Position numbers and translations under genes: made by a program
Notes under the pieces: model-generated
Database searches by the model: none
What the model was told of the DNA's origin: nothing
The model's input: the letters and a program-made list of their open reading frames with translations, nothing else
Assembly (NCBI RefSeq): GCF_003217495.1
Contig: NZ_QJSW01000024.1
Span: 34,457-82,098 of the forward strand
DNA from: Paenibacillus barcinonensis
Lineage (GTDB): Bacteria > Bacillota > Bacilli > Paenibacillales > Paenibacillaceae
DNA length: 47,642 bases
Direction: 5' to 3'
Part shown: positions 24,762 through 32,615 of the stretch, one piece after another
How the letters are laid out: each line of letters begins with the position of its first letter
Numbering within the stretch: the first letter of the stretch is position 1

Positions 24762-25064
24762 ATGGAATGCATTGTACACTTTCAGGTGATTTATCCGCAA
24801 CCTCAGGAGCGTAAAACCCTTCGGGGTCTTATATTTGTAGGGCAAGGTCAGGAGCCTGCGAACAATCAGCTTATAGCCATGTTTAAAGACATGGGGTTTC
24901 ATGTTCGTCTGGAGGACGAGGCACAACTGCTGTTCAAGCCAACCGATGCAAGCGCGAATTTTGAGTTTATTCGGGTAACTGAGCTGGACACCGGGGAAGA
25001 GGTATACAAGGAAGACAAGGACCTCAAAGCGATTTTGGAGCACCTGCTGCCACGACGCTTCTAA
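24762..25064 (+). CDS. Small hypothetical protein
   Basis: The 100-residue product has no signal peptide or membrane segment and I do not recognise its family. It has an alternating beta-strand start (IVHFQVIYPQPQERKTLRG), a central MFKDMGFHVRLEDEAQLLF segment, and a charged C-terminus. AAAGGGG lies 10 bases before the ATG. The gene stands alone between the divergent Nudix gene and the convergent mscL gene. Confidence 0.6.
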   Translation: MECIVHFQVIYPQPQERKTLRGLIFVGQGQEPANNQLIAMFKDMGFHVRLEDEAQLLFKPTDASANFEFIRVTELDTGEEVYKEDKDLKAILEHLLPRRF

Positions 25065-25139
25065 GTTTGTGTCTTCTACTGACCTTGCAGCCGCAATGAC
25101 GAGACATAAACATAATGAACAAGGATGAGCCCGTGGAAT

Positions 25140-25171
25140 AAAAAAAGGTCCCACCTTGTAAGGTGGAACCT
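25140..25171 (-). terminator. Terminator after mscL
   Basis: A 12-bp stem with one mismatch (25146-25157 with 25160-25171) is followed on the minus strand by a T-run (complement of A at 25140-25146). Confidence 0.75.
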
Positions 25172-25224
25172 GAATATCGGCAGGTCCGACTACATATCCT
25201 GGCCTCGAGATAACCTGCTTTTAA

Positions 25225-25719
25225 CTATGCCGGAGCGTTGCTGCCTTCCGCTTCCAGCTGTGAAGTACAGTGGGAGCAGCGGGTAGCTGCAGCCGGAATT
25301 TCAGACAGACAATACTTGCATGCTTTGGTCGTCTTTTCTGGTTCTGGCTTGGTATGCTCTTTGCGCTTGAGATAGTTAATGCCCTTAACCAGCATGAAAA
25401 TACAGAATGCAACGATGATGAAATCAATCAATACGTTGATGAATTGGCCATACGCAATGACCGTAGCGCCCGCTTCATTCGCTTGAGCGAGTGTTGTGAT
25501 ATCTTGTCCGCTCGCTGTTTTCACGTCAGGGTCGAGATTAATGATTTTCTGGCTGAAATCAATCCCGCCGAGCAATTTCCCCACTGGAGGCATGATGATG
25601 TCATTGACGAGGGAGGTTACGATTTTTCCGAAAGCTGCTCCGATAATTACACCGACCGCCAGATCAATGACGTTGCCGCGAACGGCAAACTCCTTAAATT
25701 CTTTCAATATTCCTTTCAT
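25225..25719 (-). CDS. mscL: Large-conductance mechanosensitive channel MscL with C-terminal zinc ribbon
   Basis: The 164-residue product begins with the canonical MscL N-terminus and first transmembrane helix (FAVRGNVIDLAVGVIIGAAF, GKIVTSLVNDIIMPPVG), a periplasmic-side loop, and the second helix (FINVLIDFIIVAFCIFMLVK). It is a pentameric membrane channel that releases solutes during hypo-osmotic shock. Unlike the 130-residue Bacillus subtilis form, about 35 residues follow the usual C-terminus and contain CKYCLSEIPAAATRCSHC, a zinc ribbon. AAAGGAG precedes the ATG by 6 bases. Confidence 0.96.
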   Translation of the reverse strand: MKGILKEFKEFAVRGNVIDLAVGVIIGAAFGKIVTSLVNDIIMPPVGKLLGGIDFSQKIINLDPDVKTASGQDITTLAQANEAGATVIAYGQFINVLIDFIIVAFCIFMLVKGINYLKRKEHTKPEPEKTTKACKYCLSEIPAAATRCSHCTSQLEAEGSNAPA

Positions 25720-25931
25720 GACAAACTCCTTTAACCACTAGATTCAAGTCGACGCCTCTCTATACTTTCTGTCAAGGACGCGCTTTTGTTCTCATATTGT
25801 ACATAAAAAATGAAAATCAATCATCCCCTGTTTGCAAATAAAACATATTTTCCGCAAATTCCATGAAAATACTACTTTATTTCAAGCCCCAGATTCGGTA
25901 TACTTCTAACATTGTTCGTTATATTTAACTT

Positions 25932-25959
25932 TTTACATTCAGGTTCGCAATTATACAAT
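25932..25959 (+). promoter_or_regulatory. Candidate promoter of riboswitch-xpt-pbuX
   Basis: TTTACA (25932-25937) and TACAAT (25954-25959) are 16 bases apart, placing the start about 35 bases before the aptamer. The spacing is slightly short. Confidence 0.5.
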
Positions 25960-26002
25960 TGAGATCGAATGATGGAGCTAAAATGAATTAAATATGCCGT
26001 TA

Positions 26003-26070
26003 CTCGTATATGTGCAGGAATAGGCCTGCATGTCTCTACCCGATCACCGGAATGATTGGACTACGGGAAG
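26003..26070 (+). promoter_or_regulatory. Guanine riboswitch aptamer (purine class)
   Basis: The purine aptamer order is present: P1 CTCGTA, core TATG, P2 GCAGG/CCTGC, J2/3 GTCTCTACC, P3 CCGATC/GATTGG with loop ACCGGAAT, and GACTACGGG closing P1. The discriminating base is C in GACTA (adenine aptamers have GATTA), so it should bind guanine, xanthine or hypoxanthine. It lies upstream of xpt-pbuX, the classical target. Some loop positions (AATAGG) deviate from the standard GGATATGG. Confidence 0.88.
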
Positions 26071-26188
26071 AATGCTTCTAACGCTCTGTGCGGACGAAGG
26101 TCAGGTATACCTCTGTATGCCGAGCCTTGGCCAAGGCGTTTGCAGTGTTCACGCGGCTTGTCCATAGAGGAACAAGTCCGTCTTTCCC

Positions 26189-26239
26189 GCCCGCCGGTCG
26201 ATGCCGTAGCGTGTGAAAAGGCGGGCTTTTTGCTTTTTT
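26189..26239 (+). terminator. Riboswitch-controlled terminator before xpt
   Basis: GCCCGCC (26189-26195) pairs perfectly with GGCGGGC (26220-26226), followed by TTTTTGCTTTTTT. It would stop transcription when guanine is bound. The platform between aptamer and terminator is unusually long (about 120 bases). Confidence 0.85.
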
Positions 26240-26304
26240 AACATAGGGATAGAGGCATGAACCGACTGTACTTGCAGGTAAGGGCTACTGGGGAGGAAAA
26301 AATG

Positions 26305-26892
26305 ATGCAATTGTTAAAAGACAAAGTAAGACAGGAAGGCATTGTTCTGTCCGAGCAGGTGCTGAAAGTAGACTCATTCCTGAACCACCAGATGGACCCG
26401 GTGCTGATGAAGGAGGTCGGGAAAGAGTTTATTCGCCGTTTTGAGGGTGAGAGCATCACACGGGTGCTGACGATTGAATCGTCTGGCATCGCGCCGGGCA
26501 TTATGACTGCACTTGAACTCAACGTTCCGTTAATCTTCGCCCGGAAGCAGAAGTCTCTCACGCTGACTGAGGATATTCTGGTGGAGAAGGTGTACTCGTT
26601 TACCAAGCAGGAGACAAATGAGATTACTGTTGCCAAAAAGTTTATGAATCCTGGGGATCGCGTGCTGATCATTGATGATTTTCTGGCGAACGGAGAAGCA
26701 GCCTTTGGTCTGGCACGTATTGTAGAGCAGGCTGGTGCAGAAGTGGTCGGTATCGGAATTGTCATTGAAAAAGCATTCCAGCCTGGAGGTCGTCTGCTGA
26801 AGGAAGCCGGTTATCGTGTGGAATCGCTGGTTCGCATCGGGGCATTGTCTAATGGACAAGTGACTTTTGCGGATGAGGAGGGCACGAACTGA
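26305..26892 (+). CDS. xpt: Xanthine phosphoribosyltransferase
   Basis: The 195-residue product matches Xpt throughout: VLKVDSFLNHQMDPVLM, TIESSGIAPGIMTALEL, FARKQKSLTLTEDI, and the PRPP-binding motif VLIIDDFLANGEA. It makes XMP from xanthine and PRPP for purine salvage in the cytoplasm. ATG 26305 is 8 bases after GGGGAGG and aligns with the Bacillus start; an adjacent ATG at 26302 is almost as good. It lies behind a guanine riboswitch and terminator, and the pbuX start follows its stop by one base, so the two are co-translated. Confidence 0.96.
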   Translation: MQLLKDKVRQEGIVLSEQVLKVDSFLNHQMDPVLMKEVGKEFIRRFEGESITRVLTIESSGIAPGIMTALELNVPLIFARKQKSLTLTEDILVEKVYSFTKQETNEITVAKKFMNPGDRVLIIDDFLANGEAAFGLARIVEQAGAEVVGIGIVIEKAFQPGGRLLKEAGYRVESLVRIGALSNGQVTFADEEGTN

Positions 26893-26893
26893 T

Positions 26894-28255
26894 ATGGCAC
26901 GGGAACGTATTTTTCAGCGTCACCGCCACCCGGTCAAAACCTTCTCGCTTGGACTTCAGCATGTGCTGGCGATGTATGCCGGTGCAGTTGTTGTGCCGCT
27001 CATTGTCAGCAAAGCGCTGGGCTTTACAACAGAACAGCTGACCTATCTGATTGCGATTGATTTGCTCGCTTGTGGTGTGGCGACATTGCTACAGGTGTGG
27101 GGGAATAAATATTTCGGTGTCGGACTGCCGGTTATGCTGGGTTGTGCATTTCAGGCGGTATCCCCGATGATTATCATCGGCCAGAGCAGTGGAGTGTCTG
27201 CTATTTATGGTGCTATTATTGCCTCCGGCCTGTTCGTGCTCATTTTCTCAGGCTTGTTTGGCAAGCTGATTCGGCTCTTTCCGCCAGTCGTTACAGGCTC
27301 CGTGGTCACTATTATTGGCTTGACGCTGATTCCGGTGGCGTTTAATGATTTGGGCGGTGGTCAAGGTGCTGAGGACTTTGGTAGCAGCGTGCATCTGCTG
27401 CTTGGTTTCGGTGTGCTGATCTTTATCATTCTGATGACACGTTTCACCACGGGGTTTGTACGCTCCATCTCTGTTTTAATAGGTTTGCTTATTGGCACAA
27501 TAGCTGCCGGCTTTATGGGCGAGGTGAATTTCGCTCCGGTTCGTGATGCAAGCTGGTTCCATATGATTCAGCCGTTCTACTTCGGAAGACCGACCTTCGA
27601 GATCGTACCGGTTCTGACGATGATTCTGGTCGCTATTGTGAGTGTTGCAGAATCTACGGGCGTATTTATGGCGCTGGGCAAAATCATGGACAAGGATCTG
27701 ACTTCCAAGGATCTGGCGCGCGGATATCGTGCAGAGGGACTGGCTATTGTACTTGGCGGGATTTTTAACTCCTTCCCATATACAACGTATTCGCAAAATG
27801 TAGGTCTGGTACAGATGACACGTGTCAAAACACGTGATGTCATTGTTGTTGCGGGCGGTTTGCTGATTGTGATTGGTTTTGTACCGAAAATTGCCGCGCT
27901 GGCACAGCTTGTGCCTGGTTCAGTGCTCGGAGGTGCCATGGTGGCCTTGTTTGGTATGGTGGTGTCTTCCGGCATGCGTATTATTGGCACGCAGGTAGAT
28001 CTGAGCCGTCATGAGAACTTGTTCATTATTGCTTGCTCTGTTGGTATGGGGCTGGGCGTAACCGTTGTACCTCAACTGTTCGCGGGTGCGCCAGCTTGGG
28101 CTCAGATTATGTTGGGCAATGGGATCATCGCAGGCAGCTTTACAGCAATCTTTATGAATCTATTGTTTAATGGTCTTGGCAGTAAACATACCGCTGCTGA
28201 GCTGGCTGAGTCGCATACAGGCGACATAGTTGAGGCTGCGGGCAAGTCAGCATAG
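26894..28255 (+). CDS. pbuX: Xanthine permease, nucleobase:cation symporter-2 family
   Basis: The 453-residue product is a polytopic membrane protein with about 12-14 hydrophobic helices and the NCS2 signature region (SVAESTGVFMALGKIMDKDL and GGIFNSFPYTTYSQNVGLVQ). It imports xanthine with a cation. I chose ATG 26894, with GAGGAGGG 10 bases upstream inside xpt; an in-frame ATG at 26867 would add nine residues. It forms an operon with xpt under a guanine riboswitch, so uptake and salvage are shut off together when guanine is plentiful. Confidence 0.94.
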   Translation: MARERIFQRHRHPVKTFSLGLQHVLAMYAGAVVVPLIVSKALGFTTEQLTYLIAIDLLACGVATLLQVWGNKYFGVGLPVMLGCAFQAVSPMIIIGQSSGVSAIYGAIIASGLFVLIFSGLFGKLIRLFPPVVTGSVVTIIGLTLIPVAFNDLGGGQGAEDFGSSVHLLLGFGVLIFIILMTRFTTGFVRSISVLIGLLIGTIAAGFMGEVNFAPVRDASWFHMIQPFYFGRPTFEIVPVLTMILVAIVSVAESTGVFMALGKIMDKDLTSKDLARGYRAEGLAIVLGGIFNSFPYTTYSQNVGLVQMTRVKTRDVIVVAGGLLIVIGFVPKIAALAQLVPGSVLGGAMVALFGMVVSSGMRIIGTQVDLSRHENLFIIACSVGMGLGVTVVPQLFAGAPAWAQIMLGNGIIAGSFTAIFMNLLFNGLGSKHTAAELAESHTGDIVEAAGKSA

Positions 28256-28537
28256 AACAGGCTGGCTGAGTAGTAAAGTGCTCGTTGCCGCTTGCTTGCG
28301 GACTGAGGTTGGTCAGTGCAATCATTATGTAAACTGTATATGATGAATCATTCACGACATAACCTAGTTGGACCAAGGGCATGAATAATTCATGAGCTTT
28401 ATCATTCATGCGTTAAAATATCAATGAGGTTAAATGTATGTCTTTAGGCCGGTTAACATAATATACACACAGGAAACACCGAAACATAGGACCCAAGGGG
28501 CCTGATGTTTCGGTGTTTTTGCTTAGCTATGAAGGTG
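28256..28537. other. Intergenic region after pbuX
   Basis: No gene. It contains an 8-bp inverted repeat GCATGAAT/ATTCATGC (28379-28386 with 28404-28411) of unknown meaning and the strong terminator at 28475. Confidence 0.4.
28475..28520. terminator. Strong bidirectional terminator
   Basis: AACACCGAAACAT (28475-28487) pairs perfectly with ATGTTTCGGTGTT (28505-28517), extended by AGG/CCT, and T-rich sequence follows the plus strand. It lies between pbuX and the convergent DUF4870 gene. Confidence 0.85.
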
Positions 28538-28876
28538 TTATAGATGCCGCAGCTGTTTCTCGGCAAAGTCCCCGACCCAGGGCAGCTTGAGCCATTTTCC
28601 CTGCAAGCTGGAAATGACCGTCAGGAGCCATACAATGATGCCAAGTAGAGATAGCAGGGATGCTACCAGCGGGCCGAACAGGGGGAGGAAGGCAGAGAGC
28701 ACATGCCCGACCATAATCAGGCCAAAAACGGTTACGGACTGCAGGGCATGGAATAACACAAACCGACTGCGCTTCTCCACAGCGAGAAAGATGATGCCAC
28801 CTATGAAGGTGAAGAGATAACACAGCATGCCGGCTATATTTTCATTAAGACCACTAGACGATTTCATGGGGGACAT
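28538..28876 (-). CDS. DUF4870 small membrane protein
   Basis: The 112-residue product fits the DUF4870 (Tic20-like) family: NIAGMLCYLFTFIGGIIFL, VEKRSRFVLFHALQSVTVFG, then two more hydrophobic helices. Three or four transmembrane segments place it in the cytoplasmic membrane. Function of the family in bacteria is not established. AAGGAGG sits 9 bases before the ATG. It is convergent with pbuX and appears monocistronic. Confidence 0.82.
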   Translation of the reverse strand: MSPMKSSSGLNENIAGMLCYLFTFIGGIIFLAVEKRSRFVLFHALQSVTVFGLIMVGHVLSAFLPLFGPLVASLLSLLGIIVWLLTVISSLQGKWLKLPWVGDFAEKQLRHL

Positions 28877-29056
28877 CCGGCCCAGCCTCCTTTGTCCTTT
28901 TTAACTAAGGTATGAAGGACAAGGACAGAATTGAACCAGTTTGACCAAGGCGTGTTCATTAAATCCCGATTTATATAAAGTTTTACATCATGAGAGTGAG
29001 GAGTGGGAGGGGGCTTGCATCCATTTTGCCTGTGCTTAGGCGGGCATTAACATGAG

Positions 29057-29117
29057 ACAAGGACAGAAAGCTAGCCTAGGTACAGCCCAATCTGTCCTTG
29101 TGTTGTGTATTTTTTAA
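29057..29117 (+). terminator. Terminator-like hairpin of unclear owner
   Basis: A perfect 11-bp stem ACAAGGACAGA/TCTGTCCTTGT (29057-29067 with 29091-29101), followed by TGTTGTGTATTTTTT on the plus strand. No plus-strand gene precedes it: the nearest gene on the left is leftward. A second copy of GACAAGGACAGAA occurs at about 28919. Confidence 0.5.
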
Positions 29118-29138
29118 TGTGCTCATATGAGCGATACG

Positions 29139-29414
29139 TTATCCGCCCTCGATTTGTCTGCGAGGATTGGTGATTTTTCCTTGCTTATCGGCATCATCTT
29201 CTTTGGGGATCAGACGTTTGTCGGTACGTCCTTCGTGATGGTTATCAAAAGAATATTCAGTCAGCTTCCATTCGGTCTTGCCGAGTATCGGATCGGCAGG
29301 GAAATGCTGCCCTCGGTGCAGATGCTCCTCCTGCCCTGCTTCATTGACATAAACTCCGTCAACCTCGACTATTTCATGCGAAAGGGGCAGCATATCCTGT
29401 TCTTTGCGCTCCAT
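29139..29414 (-). CDS. Small hydrophilic protein
   Basis: The 91-residue product is acidic and soluble, with a central RGQHFPADPILGKTEWKLTE and a charged C-terminus (EDDADKQGK). I do not recognise a family with confidence. AAAGGAGGAG precedes the ATG at about 7 bases, which supports real translation. It is monocistronic on the minus strand. Confidence 0.7.
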   Translation of the reverse strand: MERKEQDMLPLSHEIVEVDGVYVNEAGQEEHLHRGQHFPADPILGKTEWKLTEYSFDNHHEGRTDKRLIPKEDDADKQGKITNPRRQIEGG

Positions 29415-29809
29415 AACAGCTCCTCCTTTAATTTCCAGATCATTTACTGAATTGGTGATCCAAAATAATATCCCCCGAATAGTTGGGTGTTATGCTGGAC
29501 AGATTAATCCGTATAGAATATATTTTTTCGCAAAAATGATTCGGAATTAAACTTTTTGGGCAATAAAACCGTTATATATATTAGGAAAAATCGTCAAGTC
29601 GTAACGAGGTTCCGAATATGATACAATAAGATTATGATTCAATCTGAATCATATCGGGTATTTATAGTGTCAGGTACTTGCTATTCGGCGAGGTTCCCGA
29701 CCTAAAGCTTGCTTTAAGCCGCGCACACAACTTCATGAATGGCATTTAAGACTTATTCGGCGTTCTCTAAACGGAGCATTCACTTTCAACGTTTTGGGAG
29801 GGAATTACA
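29415..29809. other. Long intergenic leader
   Basis: About 390 bases without a gene precede the small ORF at 29810. -10-like sequences occur (TACAAT at 29622-29627), but no good -35. A hairpin AAAGC/GCTTT (around 29704-29715) and two similar GCTATTCGGCG/CTTATTCGGCG words occur at 29690 and 29752. I see no known riboswitch. Confidence 0.3.
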
Positions 29810-29998
29810 ATGGCAACGAAAGGTCACAATGAGGTCAAAGAAAGTTTGAGGGAAATGACTCGGATTTTCCGTCCTAAGGATCCAAAAAAATTCGTGAAGG
29901 AGTATGTGAGAAAATACCGGATTACGGGTGGATATGAGGAAGAATTGACTTCTGTGGTTGAGCATGAGCTTGTCAAGATGGATTCTTCCGTGTCCTGA
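29810..29998 (+). CDS. Small basic protein, unknown function
   Basis: The 62-residue product is rich in Lys, Arg and Glu, with no membrane segment. Its start is supported by GGGAGGG about 9 bases before the ATG, and a strong terminator follows within 45 bases, so it is transcribed as a single-gene unit. No known domain was recognised. Confidence 0.65.
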   Translation: MATKGHNEVKESLREMTRIFRPKDPKKFVKEYVRKYRITGGYEEELTSVVEHELVKMDSSVS

Positions 29999-30038
29999 AA
30001 CTACACCAACTCTGATTATACTGTTCCGATATGAATAG

Positions 30039-30083
30039 AACCGTCTCTCGGGCTTCAAGGCTCCGGTAGACGGTTTTTTTTTT
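30039..30083 (+). terminator. Strong terminator after small ORF
   Basis: AACCGTCT (30039-30046) pairs with AGACGGTT (30068-30075), with an inner CGG/CCG-type pair and a nine-T run. Confidence 0.9.
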
Positions 30084-30217
30084 GCGCTCACGCTTCGATT
30101 CAATCAGAAACCCAGAAGATAACCGGGCTTATTCTGTTCCTCGTCACTTTAGGGGCTTTGTTCTGAACTTCATGCATATATATGGAAGTACACTTACAGC
30201 AGGAAGGATGAAGGCAT

Positions 30218-30973
30218 GTGGACCCTATTTTGAAAACGAAAGAAGAGATTGGCTACATGCGGGAAGCGGGACGCATATTGCGCAGCTGTCATCAGCACAT
30301 CGAACAATGGATGGTTCCGGGCATGACCACAGCGGAGATTGACGAGCGGGTAGAAGATTTTCTTGCCGATCATGGTGCTACACCGGAGCAGAAAGGCTAC
30401 AAAGGGTATCCGTATGCTACCTGTGCCTCGGTAAACGAAGTGGTTTGTCATGGTTTCCCAGGAAGTATTGCGCTCCGTAGCGGGGATATAGTGACGATTG
30501 ATATGGTGGTTAACAAGGAGGGCTGGCTTGCCGACTCGGCCTGGACATATGCCATTGATGAACCCTCCAGGTCCATTCGCCGATTAATGAAACGTACCGA
30601 GAAAGCACTCTACAAAGCGATAGCTCAGGCCGTTCCCGGCAACACGCTTGGAGACATCGGCAATGCGATTGAACGAACCGCAAGGTTGTATCGCTACGGC
30701 ATTGTGAAGCCGCTTATCGGTCACGGTATCGGTCAGTATATCCATGAGCCGCCTAATGTGCTGCCTTACGGAAAACGCAAAACAGGAATGATGCTTACAG
30801 AAGGTATGGTCATCACCATCGAGCCGATCTTCACGAAAGGCAGCTCAGGTGCCGTCCTATGGGATGAGGATGGCTGGACTGTCCGAACGCTGGATGGAAG
30901 CTGGGGTGCGCAGTATGAGCATACGATAGCGATCACGGGGGAGGGGCCGCTAATTTTGACAGATGGATCATAA
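30218..30973 (+). CDS. map: Type I methionine aminopeptidase
   Basis: The 251-residue product has all five metal ligands of the pita-bread fold: Asp in TIDMVV, Asp in LADSAW, His in GHGIG, Glu in TIEP and Glu in YEHT, with the substrate-site His in CHGFP. It removes the initiator methionine from new proteins. The gene lies outside the ribosomal protein cluster and resembles the second Bacillus enzyme (YflG type) rather than the essential copy. The start is a GTG at 30218, with AGGAAGG and GAAGG upstream. Monocistronic. Confidence 0.93.
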   Translation: MDPILKTKEEIGYMREAGRILRSCHQHIEQWMVPGMTTAEIDERVEDFLADHGATPEQKGYKGYPYATCASVNEVVCHGFPGSIALRSGDIVTIDMVVNKEGWLADSAWTYAIDEPSRSIRRLMKRTEKALYKAIAQAVPGNTLGDIGNAIERTARLYRYGIVKPLIGHGIGQYIHEPPNVLPYGKRKTGMMLTEGMVITIEPIFTKGSSGAVLWDEDGWTVRTLDGSWGAQYEHTIAITGEGPLILTDGS

Positions 30974-31218
30974 GGGGATGTATCACTGGAGTCATTTAAT
31001 AGAAAAAACGAATTCTGCTCCATACCAAAAACGGGAGTAAACAGGCATGGAGCAGCTTCATTCATTTCCAGCTCATGTGGTAACGATTTCCTTTAGATGA
31101 GGTGACTTCTTTTTGCATAATACCGCATGTTTTAATTGTGATAAAAATCGCTAAGAAACGTTAGATCATCACCGAAATTTGGCAAATTTTTTCAGGTAAA
31201 AAGAGTAATACTTTTAAG
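30974..31218. other. Intergenic region with terminator-like hairpin
   Basis: CTGCTCCAT (31015-31023) pairs perfectly with ATGGAGCAG (31047-31055), followed by CTTCATTCATTT, and may end the aminopeptidase transcript. The rest has no gene. Confidence 0.45.
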
Positions 31219-31232
31219 TGAAATCGTTTACA
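31219..31232 (+). promoter_or_regulatory. Candidate cre (CcpA) site upstream of ctaC
   Basis: TGAAATCGTTTACA fits the cre consensus TGNAANCGNNNNCA at every fixed position. It lies 62 bases upstream of the ctaC -35, a place where CcpA has been seen to act on other genes. Binding is inferred. Confidence 0.5.
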
Positions 31233-31293
31233 AAGTAAGTTACAGAGCGGTTTTGTACATAAAGTGAACAATTTGTGAACATGTGTCCAAAGA

Positions 31294-31322
31294 TTGACAA
31301 AATCATACCCTCAACTTATATT
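31294..31322 (+). promoter_or_regulatory. Sigma-A promoter of the cta operon
   Basis: A perfect TTGACA (31294-31299), 17-base spacer, and TATATT (31317-31322). The leader to the ctaC start is about 200 bases, long enough for further control. Confidence 0.75.
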
Positions 31323-31530
31323 TAATAAGTGATTGAAGCATATAGAATGAATTGGAAGAATGCGCAGACATGCCCTGGGCAGGAAATGACGGGAGTACTG
31401 GAAGCGTTATTTTTGTAAGCGTTCTGTATGAAGAAGAGGATTATGTTTATCGTACTGTAACGTACACGCGCTATCCTTGTACCGAGCGACAACCGTAATC
31501 TACGAAAACGTAAAAAAGTGGGGTAGATCA

Positions 31531-32583
31531 ATGATGAAACAGTGGCAGGTTGCAAAGCGAATCCTCCCCTTGCTGGCGGTGTTCTCTTTGCTGCTATCCG
31601 CATGCGGGCGGGAAGACTTGTCGGTAATGAAACCTCAGGGTCCTGTGGCACAAGACCAATTAGATCTGATGAAGCTGTCTATTGCGATTATGATCGTGGT
31701 GCTCATCATTGTATTTGCTATTGCTGCCTATGTCCTGATCAAGTTTCGCAGACGAGCCGGGCAGAACGAAATGCCTGAGCAGGTTGAAGGAAACTTCAAG
31801 CTGGAAGTAATATGGACAGCCATTCCGCTTCTGCTTGTAATTATTTTGGCTGTGCCGACGGTACAGACGATTTTTGCCCACGGTGAAGATCTGTCAAACG
31901 ACAAGAACGCAGTTAAGGTCCAAGTTACCTCACATCAGTATTGGTGGGAATTTACTTATCCTCAGTACGACATTACCACCGCTCAAGACCTCATCATCCC
32001 GACCGGAAAAAAAATTGCATTCGAATTGAAAACCGCTGACGTGCTTCATTCCTTCTGGGTGCCGTCACTTGCGGGCAAAATGGACACAAACCCGGATGGA
32101 ACATTAAACAAATTCAGCTTCTCTGCACCGAATGAAGGCGTTTACCGTGGTAAATGTGCCGAGTTATGCGGCAGATCACATGCCTTCATGGAGTTCAAGG
32201 TTAAGGCCGTTAGCCAGGAGTCCTTTGATCGCTGGGTTAACGAGATGAAGGCTCCTGCTGTCCTGCCTGAGGATGCGCAGCTTGCCGAGAAGTTCAAAAC
32301 CAACTGTCTTTCTTGCCACGCAGTAGGCGATCAAGGCGGACCTGTTGCTCCGAACCTTACAGGCATTGGCGGCAAGGAATCCGTTGCAGGCATTTTGCTG
32401 AATCAGCGTGAAGGTCAGGAAGAAGGCAAGCCAATACTGGACAATATGAAAGAATGGCTTCATGATCCACAATCTGTGAAGCCGGGCAATACGATGCCAA
32501 GTCCGAAGAGTCTGGGACTGACGGATGAAGAAATTGATGGTATTGCCGAGTATTTGGCCAACTACAAATTGAATTATGAATAG
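31531..32583 (+). CDS. ctaC: Cytochrome c oxidase subunit II with fused cytochrome c (caa3 type)
   Basis: The 350-residue product starts with a lipoprotein signal ending LLLSAC (Cys25), two transmembrane helices, then the CuA cupredoxin domain (SHQYWWEFTYP, and CAELCGRSHAFM with CuA Cys, His and Met ligands), and a C-terminal cytochrome c domain with CLSCH and the distal Met in NTMPSP. Electrons enter through the fused cytochrome c and pass via CuA to subunit I. I chose ATG 31531 (GTGGGG upstream); an upstream TTG in frame at 31477 is unlikely. First gene of ctaCDEF. Confidence 0.97.
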   Translation: MMKQWQVAKRILPLLAVFSLLLSACGREDLSVMKPQGPVAQDQLDLMKLSIAIMIVVLIIVFAIAAYVLIKFRRRAGQNEMPEQVEGNFKLEVIWTAIPLLLVIILAVPTVQTIFAHGEDLSNDKNAVKVQVTSHQYWWEFTYPQYDITTAQDLIIPTGKKIAFELKTADVLHSFWVPSLAGKMDTNPDGTLNKFSFSAPNEGVYRGKCAELCGRSHAFMEFKVKAVSQESFDRWVNEMKAPAVLPEDAQLAEKFKTNCLSCHAVGDQGGPVAPNLTGIGGKESVAGILLNQREGQEEGKPILDNMKEWLHDPQSVKPGNTMPSPKSLGLTDEEIDGIAEYLANYKLNYE

Positions 32584-32615
32584 AACAGCAAGGATGAAGA
32601 AGGGGGTACACAACC

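Noticed and set aside
28366..28950. Two copies of a GTTNGACCAAGG word about 570 bases apart around the DUF4870 gene.
   Set aside because: The words are short, with no symmetry or position relative to promoters that would suggest a site.
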